From Haloferax elongans ATCC BAA-1513 (GTDB taxonomy: Archaea; Halobacteriota; Halobacteria; Halobacteriales; Haloferacaceae): 64,000 nucleotides of DNA. The position numbers and the translations under genes were made by a program. Location of the stretch: the NCBI RefSeq assembly GCF_000336755.1, contig NZ_AOLK01000019.1:124001-188000 (forward strand). The letters are read 5' to 3'. Below the pieces are notes generated by a model, which saw nothing but the letters and a program-made list of their open reading frames with translations, had not been told where the DNA came from and searched no databases. Within the stretch, counting starts at the first letter, position 1; every line of letters starts with the position of its first letter. Positions 26,345-34,716 of this stretch are shown in pieces.

Positions 26345-26523
26345 TCCCGCTGAGCCGGAGGCTTGCAGCGGTCGAATTGTCTTTTCCTGAACCGAAAATG
26401 GACTCGTGAAAAGTGAGGGGAATAGACGAAGCGTGTCAGAGGCACTTCGCCGTACGTCAGGGGTCGGTCGCCGAGTTCCCCAATCGACGCTTGGTTGGCA
26501 CTCGAAGACGCCGACCGTCGTCC

Positions 26524-27972
26524 TCAGATGTTGATGTTGACGTTCTTGGCCTGCGTGAACTCGCGGACTGCTTCTTCGCCCTGCTCGCGGCCGTGGCCAC
26601 TCTGTTTCGTGCCGCCGAAGGGCGTCTGCGGGAACGTCACCGGGTACTCGTTGACGCTGACCATGCCGTAGTCGAGGCGGTCGGCGACGCGGTGGGCTTT
26701 CGAGAGCCCCTGCGTCCAGATACCGGCGAGAAGACCGTACGGCGAGTCGTTGGCGAGTTCGACTGCCTCTTCGGTGTCCGAGAACTCGATGACCGAGAGG
26801 ACCGGCCCGAAGATTTCCTCGCGGGCGACGGTCATGTCGTTGGTCACGTCGGTCAGGACGGTCGGTCTGACGAAGTAGCCCGTGTCTTTGGCTTCGTCGA
26901 CGCCGCCGCCACAGGCGACAGTTGCGCCCTCGTTCTCACCGATGGAGATGTACTCCAGTACGTCCTCCATGTGGCTCTCGCTGACGACCGGCCCCATGCG
27001 GGCGTCGTCGTCGATGCCGGAGCCGAGCGGGGTGGACTCGGCGCGCTGGACGATTTTCTCGACCAGTTCGTCGGCGACGTCCTCGTGGACGAGGAGGCGC
27101 GACCCGGCCCAGCACATCTGACCGGCGTTCATGAAGATGCCGTAGTGGATGCCCTTCGCGGCGGCGTCGAGGTCGGCGTCCGGGAGGACGATGTTCGGTC
27201 CCTTCCCGCCGAGTTCGAGCGTCACGCCGGTAACGTTCTGGGCGGCGTCGGCCATGACTTGCTTGCCGATTTCGGTGCTGCCGGTGAAGGTGACGTGTTC
27301 GACGCCGGGGTGCGACGCGAGTGCGGACCCTGCGCCGGACCCAGAGCCGGGCACGACGTTAACGACACCGTCGGGGATGCCAGCCTCGTCTGCGGCGAGG
27401 CCGTAGTAGAGCGCCGACAGCGGCGTCTGGCTCGATGGTTTCAGGACGGTGGTGTTACCGCAGGCTAGCGCGGGGGCGAGGCTCCGACCGGCGAGTTGGA
27501 ACGGGTAGTTCCACGGGGCGATGTGCGCGGTGACGCCGAGCGGTTCGCGCGTCGTGAAGTTCACGCGCTCGCCCGGAACCGGGTTGTACTGGCCGGTCAC
27601 TTTGTCTGCCCACCCGGCGTAGTACCGGAAGGTGTCGATGACCATCTGGACTTCCATCCCGGCTTCGAACGGCGTCTTGCCGTTGTCGTGGGATTCGACC
27701 AGCGTAATCTCGTCTTTCATCTCCTCGATGGCGTCGGCCATCGCGTGGAGTTTCTGACCACGCTCGGAGGGGCCCATCGACCGCCACTCGCTTCCGTACT
27801 CGGCTGCCGCGTCTGCTGCCTGAACTGCAGCGTCGACGTCTTCCTCGTCGGCGCGCGCTACTGTTGCGTACAGTTCCTCGGTCGCGGGGTCCACGGTCTC
27901 GATGGTCTCTCCGGCGGCGGCGTCTACCCACTCGCCGTCGATGTAGAGACTCGTCGGTCCACTGTATTCCAT
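26524..27972 (-). CDS. Aldehyde dehydrogenase, probable PaaZ-type semialdehyde dehydrogenase (separate from hydratase)
   Basis: A 482-residue NAD(P)-dependent aldehyde dehydrogenase. The catalytic Cys is ~Cys287 (NAGQMCWAGSR) and the general base ~Glu253 (VTLELGGKGPN), both canonical. The N-terminus is short and soluble. In the paa pathway the ring-opened semialdehyde is oxidised by the ALDH domain of PaaZ; here the enzyme is free-standing, with a MaoC hydratase at 36289. Substrate assignment is inferred from location. An AATTATTAATT box ~28 bases before ATG 27972 supports the start and a leaderless mRNA; an ATG at 27996 is disfavoured. Confidence 0.88.
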   Translation of the reverse strand: MEYSGPTSLYIDGEWVDAAAGETIETVDPATEELYATVARADEEDVDAAVQAADAAAEYGSEWRSMGPSERGQKLHAMADAIEEMKDEITLVESHDNGKTPFEAGMEVQMVIDTFRYYAGWADKVTGQYNPVPGERVNFTTREPLGVTAHIAPWNYPFQLAGRSLAPALACGNTTVLKPSSQTPLSALYYGLAADEAGIPDGVVNVVPGSGSGAGSALASHPGVEHVTFTGSTEIGKQVMADAAQNVTGVTLELGGKGPNIVLPDADLDAAAKGIHYGIFMNAGQMCWAGSRLLVHEDVADELVEKIVQRAESTPLGSGIDDDARMGPVVSESHMEDVLEYISIGENEGATVACGGGVDEAKDTGYFVRPTVLTDVTNDMTVAREEIFGPVLSVIEFSDTEEAVELANDSPYGLLAGIWTQGLSKAHRVADRLDYGMVSVNEYPVTFPQTPFGGTKQSGHGREQGEEAVREFTQAKNVNINI

Positions 27973-27994
27973 TACGGATTCGTGTTCGGAGCGC

Positions 27995-28005
27995 AATTAT
28001 TAATT
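27995..28005 (-). promoter_or_regulatory. TATA-like box for the aldehyde dehydrogenase
   Basis: AATTATTAATT, the only AT-rich element in the region, centred ~28 bases before ATG 27972. It lies inside a short imperfect palindrome (27994-28006), so regulation could act here. Confidence 0.45.
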
Positions 28006-28104
28006 GTTACCGATTACGCCAACCGCGACGGGGTCGGGTGCATCTGGGAAGAGGGTCGCAAGAGTCCCACGCCCGACGTAGAAGCAGGTTATCCTGTCTA
28101 GTAG

Positions 28105-28488
28105 TCATCCAGTCTTGTAGACGCCGCGTGCGCTGGCGATGTGCGCTCCGTCCTCGGCGTATACATCCACGTCCACGGTCCCCACGTCGCCGCCGAGGCG
28201 AACCACGTTAGCCTCTGCACGGAGGTCGCCAGTTCCGGCGTTCAGGTAGTCGATACGCATGTCGATAGTCGGGACGGGTTGGTCGACGAGACTCACGAGA
28301 GCCGCGCCGCCGACCGTGTCCGCGAGTGTGAACGTGACGCCGCCGTGGGCCATGACCTGGTCGGCGTTCCACGACAGGTCCTCTCGCATTTCGATGTAGC
28401 CCTCTGCGTAGCCGTCTTCGACTTCTGTCACCTCGACGCCCAGGAGTTGGGCGAATGGCATGCTCTCGAAGAACTCCTCGATGTCCAT
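28105..28488 (-). CDS. Hotdog-fold thioesterase (PaaI-like)
   Basis: A 127-residue hotdog-fold protein. The active-site segment is DLSWNADQVMAHGGVTFTLADTVGGAALVSL, with the HGG and adjacent ADT acid typical of PaaI-type acyl-CoA thioesterases. It probably hydrolyses aryl- or hydroxyphenylacetyl-CoA when the pathway stalls, as PaaI does in bacteria. A second, distinct copy is at 36848. It lies between the aldehyde dehydrogenase and paaK, all on the minus strand. Confidence 0.87.
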   Translation of the reverse strand: MDIEEFFESMPFAQLLGVEVTEVEDGYAEGYIEMREDLSWNADQVMAHGGVTFTLADTVGGAALVSLVDQPVPTIDMRIDYLNAGTGDLRAEANVVRLGGDVGTVDVDVYAEDGAHIASARGVYKTG

Positions 28489-28545
28489 ACGGTCATATCT
28501 CAGGTGGGCGTTAAGTTGGTTTCGCCCGTCGAAACTCTCGGACGG

Positions 28546-28551
28546 AAAAAA
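28546..28551 (-). terminator. T-run after paaK (copy 1)
   Basis: Six consecutive T on the minus strand, 16 bases after the paaK stop (28567). Archaeal-type intrinsic termination is plausible. Confidence 0.4.
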
Positions 28552-28566
28552 GCGACCGGAACTCAG

Positions 28567-29856
28567 TCACCGATGGTCGTAGACGCGTTGTACCTTTCCG
28601 ACTTTCGTGCGCTCCATCTCACCCGGGTCGACGAGCGTCACGTCGTCGGGGCTGAACGACAGCACACTGGAGAGTCGTTTGTGAATACGGGATTTGAGGT
28701 CGCTTCTGGACCCGTCGAAGTCCTCGGCAAGTTCGACCGTCAAGTCGAGTTTGTCGAGTGACCCCTCTCGCTTGAGGTCGATGCGGTAGTATGGTGCGAC
28801 CTCGTCGAATTCGAGGACGACCGACTCGACTTCGCTGGGGTAGAAGTTGACCCCGCGGACGATGATGAGGTCGTCTGCACGGCCAGTTACAGAGTTCATC
28901 CGCACGCTGGTCCGCCCGCACCCACAGGTGTCGTAGTCGAGGGTGGTCAAGTCGCCAGTTCGGTACCGGAGGACGGGCAACGCAGTCTTCGTGAGTGACG
29001 TCAGCACGAGTTCGCCTTCCTCGCCTTCTTCGACCGGGTCACCGGTGTTCGGGTCGATGAGTTCGGGATAGAAGTGGTCCTCCCAGATGTGCATGCCGTC
29101 CTGTTCGAGACACTCGACGGCGACACCCGGACCGATTATCTCCGAGAGTCCGTAGTTCTCGACGGCAGTCGCGTCGAAGCGCGTCTCTATCTCGTTTCGC
29201 ATCGGCTCCGTGCAGGGTTCTGCGCCGAAGAGAATCGTCGACAGTGCGAGGTCGGCCGGGTCGTAGCCCATGTCTTCGGCGACTTCCGCGAGGTACAGCG
29301 CGTACGACGGGGTGAGACAGATGGCGTCGACGTCGAGGTCGGCGAGCATCTCGACCTGTCGTTGGGTGTTGCCGCCGCCGGTCGGAACGACTGCCATTCC
29401 CATCGCGGTCGCTCCATCGTGGAAGCCGAAACCACCTGTGAACAGCCCGTAGCTGTAGGCGTTCTGGAGGCTGTCGTCGCTGGTCAGTCCGGCACCGCGG
29501 AACCCTCGTGCCATCACTTCGCGCCAGACGTCCAAGTCGTCTTGGGTGTAGCCGACGATTTTCGGTTTCCCGGTGGTTCCCGACGACGCGTGAATGCGGA
29601 CCACCTCGTCCATATCGACGGCGAACAAGCCAGTCGGATACTCGTCTCTGAAGTCTTCTTTCGTCGTGAACGGCAGTTTCGAGATGTCGTCGACGCCCTC
29701 GATGTCGTCCGGCGTGAGTCCCAGTTCGTCGAACGCCTCGCGGTAGAACTCGACGTTCTCGTAGGCGTGTCGAACCGTCTTCACGAGTCGCTCGTCCTGC
29801 AGGTCCCGTAACTCGTCTCTGGGGAGTCGTGTCGCGTCCGCGTCGCTGTCCCTCAT
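28567..29856 (-). CDS. paaK: Phenylacetate-CoA ligase (copy 1)
   Basis: A 429-residue AMP-forming ligase of the PaaK group: phenylacetate plus CoA plus ATP to phenylacetyl-CoA. Motifs: VRIHASSGTTGKPKIVGYTQDDL (P-loop region), VENYGLSEIIGPGVAVEC and TGDLTTLDYDTCGCGRTSVRMNSVTGRADDLIIVRG, then the C-terminal domain ending GKVQRVYDHR. The length is usual. Close paralogue of the gene at 37346, sharing the DELRDLQDERL-type N-terminus. It lies directly downstream of the Liv-type importer on the same strand, consistent with uptake followed by activation. Confidence 0.93.
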   Translation of the reverse strand: MRDSDADATRLPRDELRDLQDERLVKTVRHAYENVEFYREAFDELGLTPDDIEGVDDISKLPFTTKEDFRDEYPTGLFAVDMDEVVRIHASSGTTGKPKIVGYTQDDLDVWREVMARGFRGAGLTSDDSLQNAYSYGLFTGGFGFHDGATAMGMAVVPTGGGNTQRQVEMLADLDVDAICLTPSYALYLAEVAEDMGYDPADLALSTILFGAEPCTEPMRNEIETRFDATAVENYGLSEIIGPGVAVECLEQDGMHIWEDHFYPELIDPNTGDPVEEGEEGELVLTSLTKTALPVLRYRTGDLTTLDYDTCGCGRTSVRMNSVTGRADDLIIVRGVNFYPSEVESVVLEFDEVAPYYRIDLKREGSLDKLDLTVELAEDFDGSRSDLKSRIHKRLSSVLSFSPDDVTLVDPGEMERTKVGKVQRVYDHR

Positions 29857-29880
29857 TACGCTACACTCCTCAGTACTATC

Positions 29881-29888
29881 ATAAAAAA
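29881..29888 (-). promoter_or_regulatory. T/A-rich element between livF and paaK (TATA box and/or terminator)
   Basis: TTTTTTAT on the minus strand, ~28 bases before the paaK ATG (29856) and ~20 bases after the ABC ATPase stop (29904). It is positioned as a leaderless promoter for paaK, and could equally terminate the transporter operon. The two functions cannot be separated by sequence. Confidence 0.45.
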
Positions 29889-29903
29889 TTGTCCACGACC
29901 GAG

Positions 29904-30629
29904 TTACTCGGCGAGCGAGACGCCGAGGTACCGGTCGAGCACTTCTTCTGACTCGGCGACTTCGTCTGCGGGACCCTCGTGGACGACTTGCCCTTTGTCG
30001 AGGATATAGACGTAGTCGGCCGCGTCGAGTGCCACCTGCACGTTCTGCTCGACGAGCAGGATGGTGACGCCCTCGTCGTTTAGCTCGGTTATCTTCCGCT
30101 GGACTTGCTTGACGATAGACGGAGCGAGACCCTCGGTCGGCTCGTCGAGCATCAGGAGGTCCGGCGCGGAGACGAGCGCGCGGGCGATAGCGAGCATCTG
30201 TTGCTCGCCGCCCGAGAGGTTCGCCCCCCTGCTCTCGTGGTGGCGCGCGAGGTTTTCGAACTCGTCGATTATCTCGTCGACGCTCGGTTTCTCGATGTCG
30301 CGTCGGCCACCGATACGGCCGATTTCGACGTTCTCGCGGACTGTCAGTCCGGGGAACACGCGACGCTCTTCCGGGACGAGCGCGATACCTGCCTGCGCCG
30401 TCTTCTCGGGCGAGAGTTCGGTGATGTCGTTGCCATCGAAGGTGACAGTGCCGCTCGTTGGCTTCACACTCCCGAGGATGCTGCGGAGCGTCGTCGTCTT
30501 CCCGACACCATTGCGGCCGATGAGCGTGACGACAGACCCCTTGTCGACGTCAAGGTTGACGCCCTGAAGGACCCGTGTCGACCCGTACCCGGAGACGAGG
30601 TCTCGGACCGAAAGCAGCGGGTCGGTCAC
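29904..30629 (-). CDS. livF: Liv-type ABC transporter ATP-binding protein (LivF-like)
   Basis: A 241-residue ABC ATPase. Walker A is GRNGVGKTT, the signature is LSGGEQQMLAIARALV and Walker B is LLMLDEPTEGLAP. The LDEPTEGLAPSIV segment is typical of LivF. It energises branched-chain-amino-acid-type (HAAT) import together with the LivG-like protein, whose gene it overlaps by 4 bases. In this island the substrate is more likely an aryl acid than an amino acid (inference from flanking paaK genes). Confidence 0.92.
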   Translation of the reverse strand: MTDPLLSVRDLVSGYGSTRVLQGVNLDVDKGSVVTLIGRNGVGKTTTLRSILGSVKPTSGTVTFDGNDITELSPEKTAQAGIALVPEERRVFPGLTVRENVEIGRIGGRRDIEKPSVDEIIDEFENLARHHESRGANLSGGEQQMLAIARALVSAPDLLMLDEPTEGLAPSIVKQVQRKITELNDEGVTILLVEQNVQVALDAADYVYILDKGQVVHEGPADEVAESEEVLDRYLGVSLAE

Positions 30630-31390
30630 GCTTCGACACCTCCGAAGTACGCTCTGCGGACTTCGGGGTCTTCCGACACCGCATCGGGTGTCCCCTCAGC
30701 GAGTATCGCGCCCCGATGGAGCACCGTGATACGGTCGGAGACGCGCATCACAAGGTCGATGTCGTGTTCGATGAGGAGCAGCGTCCGGTCCGACAGCACC
30801 TCGTGGATGAGGTCCATCGTCGCACGCGTCTCCTCGGCGCTCATCCCCGCCGTCGGCTCGTCGAGGAGGACCATGTCGGGGTCCGTGGCGAGCACGATGG
30901 CGATTTCGAGTCGCCGCTTGTCACCGTACGCGAGGTTGTCGGCGACTTCCTCACCGCGACCCGACAGGCCAGACCGGTCGAGGACGCGCTGGGTGTGCGC
31001 GTTTACTTCCTCGAAGGTGTTCGCTCGCTTGAGGAACTCCTCGGTCGGGCGGAAGTCTCCGTGCTGTGCCGCTTGTGCCGAGAGCCTGACGTTCTCGCGG
31101 ACCGTCAGCCCGGAGAAGATATTCGTAATCTGGAACGACCGACCGAGACCCTTGCGGACGCGCTCGTGTGGCGGCAGCCCGGTCACGTCCTCGCCGTTGA
31201 ACGTGACTGTCCCGCTCGTCGGGCGAAGCGCCCCCGTCAGCAGGTTGAACGTCGTCGTCTTCCCGGCCCCGTTGGGACCGATGAGACTCCGGAACTCGCC
31301 GCGTTCGACTTCGAGGTTCACGTCGTCGACGGCGACGAGTTTGCCGAACTCTTTGGTCAGATTCGTCGTCTGGAGGATGGGCTCAGTCAT
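30626..31390 (-). CDS. livG: Liv-type ABC transporter ATP-binding protein (LivG-like)
   Basis: A 254-residue ABC ATPase with Walker A GPNGAGKTT, a degenerate signature region (NLAYGDKRRLEIAIVLATDP) and Walker B MVLLDEPTAGMSAEE. The extended C-terminal part and the AYGDKRRLEIA variant are typical of LivG rather than LivF. The gene overlaps livF by 4 bases and the permease gene by 8, so the operon is tightly coupled. Confidence 0.93.
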   Translation of the reverse strand: MTEPILQTTNLTKEFGKLVAVDDVNLEVERGEFRSLIGPNGAGKTTTFNLLTGALRPTSGTVTFNGEDVTGLPPHERVRKGLGRSFQITNIFSGLTVRENVRLSAQAAQHGDFRPTEEFLKRANTFEEVNAHTQRVLDRSGLSGRGEEVADNLAYGDKRRLEIAIVLATDPDMVLLDEPTAGMSAEETRATMDLIHEVLSDRTLLLIEHDIDLVMRVSDRITVLHRGAILAEGTPDAVSEDPEVRRAYFGGVEA

Positions 31391-33359
31391 GCTGTTCCAC
31401 CTCCGTTTCCGTCACGCTCGTCTGGTCGCGGACCACCGACCCGAACGTGGGGTGGTCGGCGACCGTCCGTGGGAGCGACACGAGCCCCCGCGGGACGAAA
31501 ATGACGAACAGGACGAACAGCACGCCGATGACGAGCTGCCACTGGTCGATGTACGACGAGAGGATGTCTTCTGCGGCGACGAAGACGCCTGCGCCAATCA
31601 TCGGGCCGTAGAGCGTCCCCATGCCGCCGAGGACGGTCATCACGATGACCTCACCGGAGTTAATCCAGTGGAGGAACGACGGGGCGACGTAGCCGTTGTT
31701 CGCGGCGAACAGCCCGCCAGCGAGTCCGGCGAGCCCGCCGGAGACGACGAACGCACGGCGCTTGTAGGCCGTCACGTCGTAGCCGATGAACGAGGCCCGG
31801 TCTTCGCTCTCGCGGATGGCCTGCAGAACCGACCCGAAGGGCGCGCGGATGAGCCGACGAGCCAGCAGGTACGACCCCACGACCATGGCGAGGAGGAAGT
31901 AGTACTGGACGATGCCGCCGTCGAAGACGAACAGGCCCAGCGGAATCTCGAACTCACCGGGGTCGATGCCGAGTCCGGCGAGGCCGTAGAACACGTCCAC
32001 GCCGAAGAGGCCGTCAGAGCCGCCGGTGAAGTCGAACTTGAACACGGCGTTGTAGAACAACTCCGCGAACCCGAGGGTAATCATCGCGAAGAACACCCCG
32101 GAGACCCGTATCGACAGGTAGCCGACGAACCACGCGATAGCTGCACAGACTACCACGGCTACCACGAGCGCGACGAACACCGACGGCGAGATGTGAATCA
32201 GCGTGAGAACCGATGCGTACGCGCCGACGCCGTAAAACAGCGTGTGCCCGAGTGAGACCAGTCCCGCGTAGCCGAGGACTAAGTCGAGGCTAAGCGCGAA
32301 CAGCGCCCAGATGAGGATGTCTTCGAGGAGCGTCACGGAGTAGGTGACGCCCGTCAACTCCGCGAGGAACGGCACGAGCACGAGGACACCCACGGCAGCG
32401 TAGCCGAGTTTCGCCCGTGTCTCAGACGAGAGGACGCCACCGCCTGCACCGTGCAGCAGTGCGCCGTCGTGGTGCTCACCGGCACCGATAGAAGTCCCGA
32501 AGAGACCCGTCGGCTTGACGACCAACACGACAATCATGAGGAGGAAGACGATGAGTCCCTCTAAGAACGGCGTGTAGGTCCGCGCCAGCGTCTGGACGAG
32601 GCCGACGAACAGACCGCCAGCGACTGCGCCCCGGAACGACCCGAGACCGCCGAGGACGACGATGACGAAGGCGGGGATGATGACGGCATTACCCATCGTG
32701 GGGCTGACGTTCTGGAACGCCCCGAGGACGATGCCTGCGACGCCAGCGAGCGCTGCGCCGAACCCGAACGTCAGCGTGTAGTAGCGGTCGATGTTGATGC
32801 CGAGGTTTCGAACCATCTCGCGGTCCTCGGACCCGGCGCGGATTATCATCCCGAACTGGGTGCGGCTCAGGAGGAGCCACGTTCCGAGTGCGAGAACCGA
32901 CCCGATGACGATGATGGCGTAGTTGTACATCGAGTACGTGAACCCGAACAGCGCAATCGGCTGGTCGAGTGCGGCCGGGATTGGGAACGGCTGGGCCGAC
33001 TTCCCCCACACCGAGGTGATGAGGTCGTTGATGATGAGCACCAAGCCGAATGTGAGGAGAATATGGTACAGCGGGTCGCGGCCGTAGAGTCGCTTCACGG
33101 TGAGCCGTTCGATAGCCATGCCGATGACACCGACGAGTAGCGGGGCCACGACGAGCGCGACCCAGAAGCCTGCGCCTCCCAGTGGTCCGGCGATGGCGAA
33201 CGCGAAGTACGCCCCGAGGGCGAACAGTTCGCCGTGGGCGAAGTTGATGACGTCCATCACGCCAAAGATGATGGAGAGGCCGGCCGCGAGGAGGACGTAC
33301 ACCATCCCCACGACGAGTCCGTTGAGGACCTGTTCTGCGACTGCGGTGGCGACAGACAT
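31383..33359 (-). CDS. Fused LivH-LivM permease of a branched-chain-type ABC transporter
   Basis: A 658-residue polytopic protein joining two normally separate permeases. Residues ~1-300 are LivH-like (VLNGLVVGMVYVLLAAGLSIIFGVMDVINFAHGE; VVLGGLGSFRGAVAGG). Residues ~330-640 are LivM-like (LSLDLVLGYAGLVSLGHTLFYGVGAYAS; VLGGMGTLYGPMIGAG). A charged linker (GAGEHHDGALLHGAGGGVLS) joins them. About 17-18 membrane segments are expected. ATG 33359 (MSVATAVAEQVLNGL) is preferred, one base after the binding-protein stop. Substrate is inferred from context only. Confidence 0.93.
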   Translation of the reverse strand: MSVATAVAEQVLNGLVVGMVYVLLAAGLSIIFGVMDVINFAHGELFALGAYFAFAIAGPLGGAGFWVALVVAPLLVGVIGMAIERLTVKRLYGRDPLYHILLTFGLVLIINDLITSVWGKSAQPFPIPAALDQPIALFGFTYSMYNYAIIVIGSVLALGTWLLLSRTQFGMIIRAGSEDREMVRNLGINIDRYYTLTFGFGAALAGVAGIVLGAFQNVSPTMGNAVIIPAFVIVVLGGLGSFRGAVAGGLFVGLVQTLARTYTPFLEGLIVFLLMIVVLVVKPTGLFGTSIGAGEHHDGALLHGAGGGVLSSETRAKLGYAAVGVLVLVPFLAELTGVTYSVTLLEDILIWALFALSLDLVLGYAGLVSLGHTLFYGVGAYASVLTLIHISPSVFVALVVAVVVCAAIAWFVGYLSIRVSGVFFAMITLGFAELFYNAVFKFDFTGGSDGLFGVDVFYGLAGLGIDPGEFEIPLGLFVFDGGIVQYYFLLAMVVGSYLLARRLIRAPFGSVLQAIRESEDRASFIGYDVTAYKRRAFVVSGGLAGLAGGLFAANNGYVAPSFLHWINSGEVIVMTVLGGMGTLYGPMIGAGVFVAAEDILSSYIDQWQLVIGVLFVLFVIFVPRGLVSLPRTVADHPTFGSVVRDQTSVTETEVEQHD

Positions 33360-33360
33360 A

Positions 33361-34617
33361 TCAGAGGGTGCAGCCCAGTTCGCCGCAGTCGGGAAGCGCG
33401 TCGGCACCGTCTATCATCTCGCCGAGTTCGACGGCCGCAGGACCGCTGCCGCCCTCCGGTGCCACCAGTTCACCCGGCCAGACGGGATTCATCGCCTGGT
33501 GGTCGCAGTCGCGGAACTGGTTCGGTCCGAGGATGGTGTCCATCTCCAGTCCCGGGAGGACGTCCTTGACCTCGGCTGGGTCCGTGGAGTCAGCTTCCGC
33601 GATTCCCTGCGCAGTCATCCGAATGGACATGTAGGCCGCGCGGGCGAAGTTGTCGGGGGCGGAGCCGTATTCGCTCTGGTAGGCCTCGACGAAGGACTGG
33701 TTGTCGCCCGTTTCGATCGACGGAAGATAGCGGACACCGCCGTAGGTTCCGTAAGCCGCCTCGCCGAGCGCGCCGCGGACGACGGCGAACGTCATCGTCG
33801 GTGACATCAGGTTCACGTTCTCTTTGAGACCCTGCCCCGCCGCCTGCTTGACGAAGTTGATGAGGTCGCCGCCAGTCATCCCGAGGACCGCCACGTCGGC
33901 GTCGGAGTTGGCGATTTGACTGACGTACGAGTTGTAGTTGGTCGAACCGAGTTGCGAACGACTGCGGCCGACGACGTTGATGTCGTGGCCGTCTTTCATC
34001 CGCTTTTCGACGCGCTGCATCACCGACTCACCGTAGGCGTAGTCGGCGATGTGGAACCAGACGTTGGTCCCGAGGTTCTCCGCGGTGAAGTCGGAGACAG
34101 CTTCGGCCATCTGTGCTGTGTTGGTCTCCGCGCGGAACACCCACTCGTTACAGTTCGACCCGGTGATGGGCACGGCCGCACCACCGGGGTTGTAGATTAC
34201 TTCTTCTTCCTTCGCGAACTCGTTGAGCGCGAGCGCGACACTGGACGAAATTGCACCCATGATATAGGATGCGCCGTCCTGCTCGACGACCGACTGTGCC
34301 TTTCGTCGTCCTGTCGAGGGGTCTGCTTCGGTGTCCTCGTAGACGCCGGTAATCTCGACGTCGATGTCGTCGTTCTCGTTGACGTGTGCGATGGCGAGCT
34401 CCGCGCCGTTGCGTTGCCCTTCTGCGAGGCCACCGTAAGGACCAGTCATCGGACTGATTATCCCGTAGGTGATCTCGTTCGCCCCGCCGCCACCGCCGCC
34501 GAGGCACCCTGAGAGGCCTGTGAGGCCGGTTACACCGGCGAGCCCTGCTGCCTGTACGAATCTCCGCCGTGACGGACGCAGCCCACTACCGCTGTCCGCG
34601 GAATTCTCGTCTCTCAT
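33361..34617 (-). CDS. ABC substrate-binding lipoprotein (LivK-like, Tat signal)
   Basis: A 418-residue exported receptor. The N-terminus has a twin-arginine motif (RPSRRRFVQAAGLAGV) and a lipobox-like LSGC followed by a Gly-rich linker, so it is probably Tat-exported and lipid-anchored. The mature part is a periplasmic-binding-type receptor of the branched-chain amino acid group (YGIISPMTGPYGGLAEGQRNGAELAIAHVN; GAISSSVALALNEFAKEEEVIYNPGGAA). First gene of the four-gene importer operon K-HM-G-F. Because it sits between two paaK genes, arylacetate or another aromatic acid is a candidate ligand. Confidence 0.9.
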   Translation of the reverse strand: MRDENSADSGSGLRPSRRRFVQAAGLAGVTGLTGLSGCLGGGGGGANEITYGIISPMTGPYGGLAEGQRNGAELAIAHVNENDDIDVEITGVYEDTEADPSTGRRKAQSVVEQDGASYIMGAISSSVALALNEFAKEEEVIYNPGGAAVPITGSNCNEWVFRAETNTAQMAEAVSDFTAENLGTNVWFHIADYAYGESVMQRVEKRMKDGHDINVVGRSRSQLGSTNYNSYVSQIANSDADVAVLGMTGGDLINFVKQAAGQGLKENVNLMSPTMTFAVVRGALGEAAYGTYGGVRYLPSIETGDNQSFVEAYQSEYGSAPDNFARAAYMSIRMTAQGIAEADSTDPAEVKDVLPGLEMDTILGPNQFRDCDHQAMNPVWPGELVAPEGGSGPAAVELGEMIDGADALPDCGELGCTL

Positions 34618-34716
34618 CATGGTGAGTATGTATGTTCACAAGTAACATGAAAATCTTCACGTTTAAATGTTTGCGTTTCCGCCCCTTCGAGAAGGCTGCG
34701 GTACCTGAAAACGAAC

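Noticed and set aside
28010-28104. Possible RNA gene or tRNA fragment in the gap before the thioesterase
   Set aside because: No cloverleaf or conserved loop sequences could be drawn; the only notable element is the AT-rich box of the aldehyde dehydrogenase.
30105-32255. 716-codon plus-strand frame across the Liv transporter genes
   Set aside because: It is antisense to three well-recognised ABC genes and has no domain resemblance; GC skew in codon position 3 explains it.
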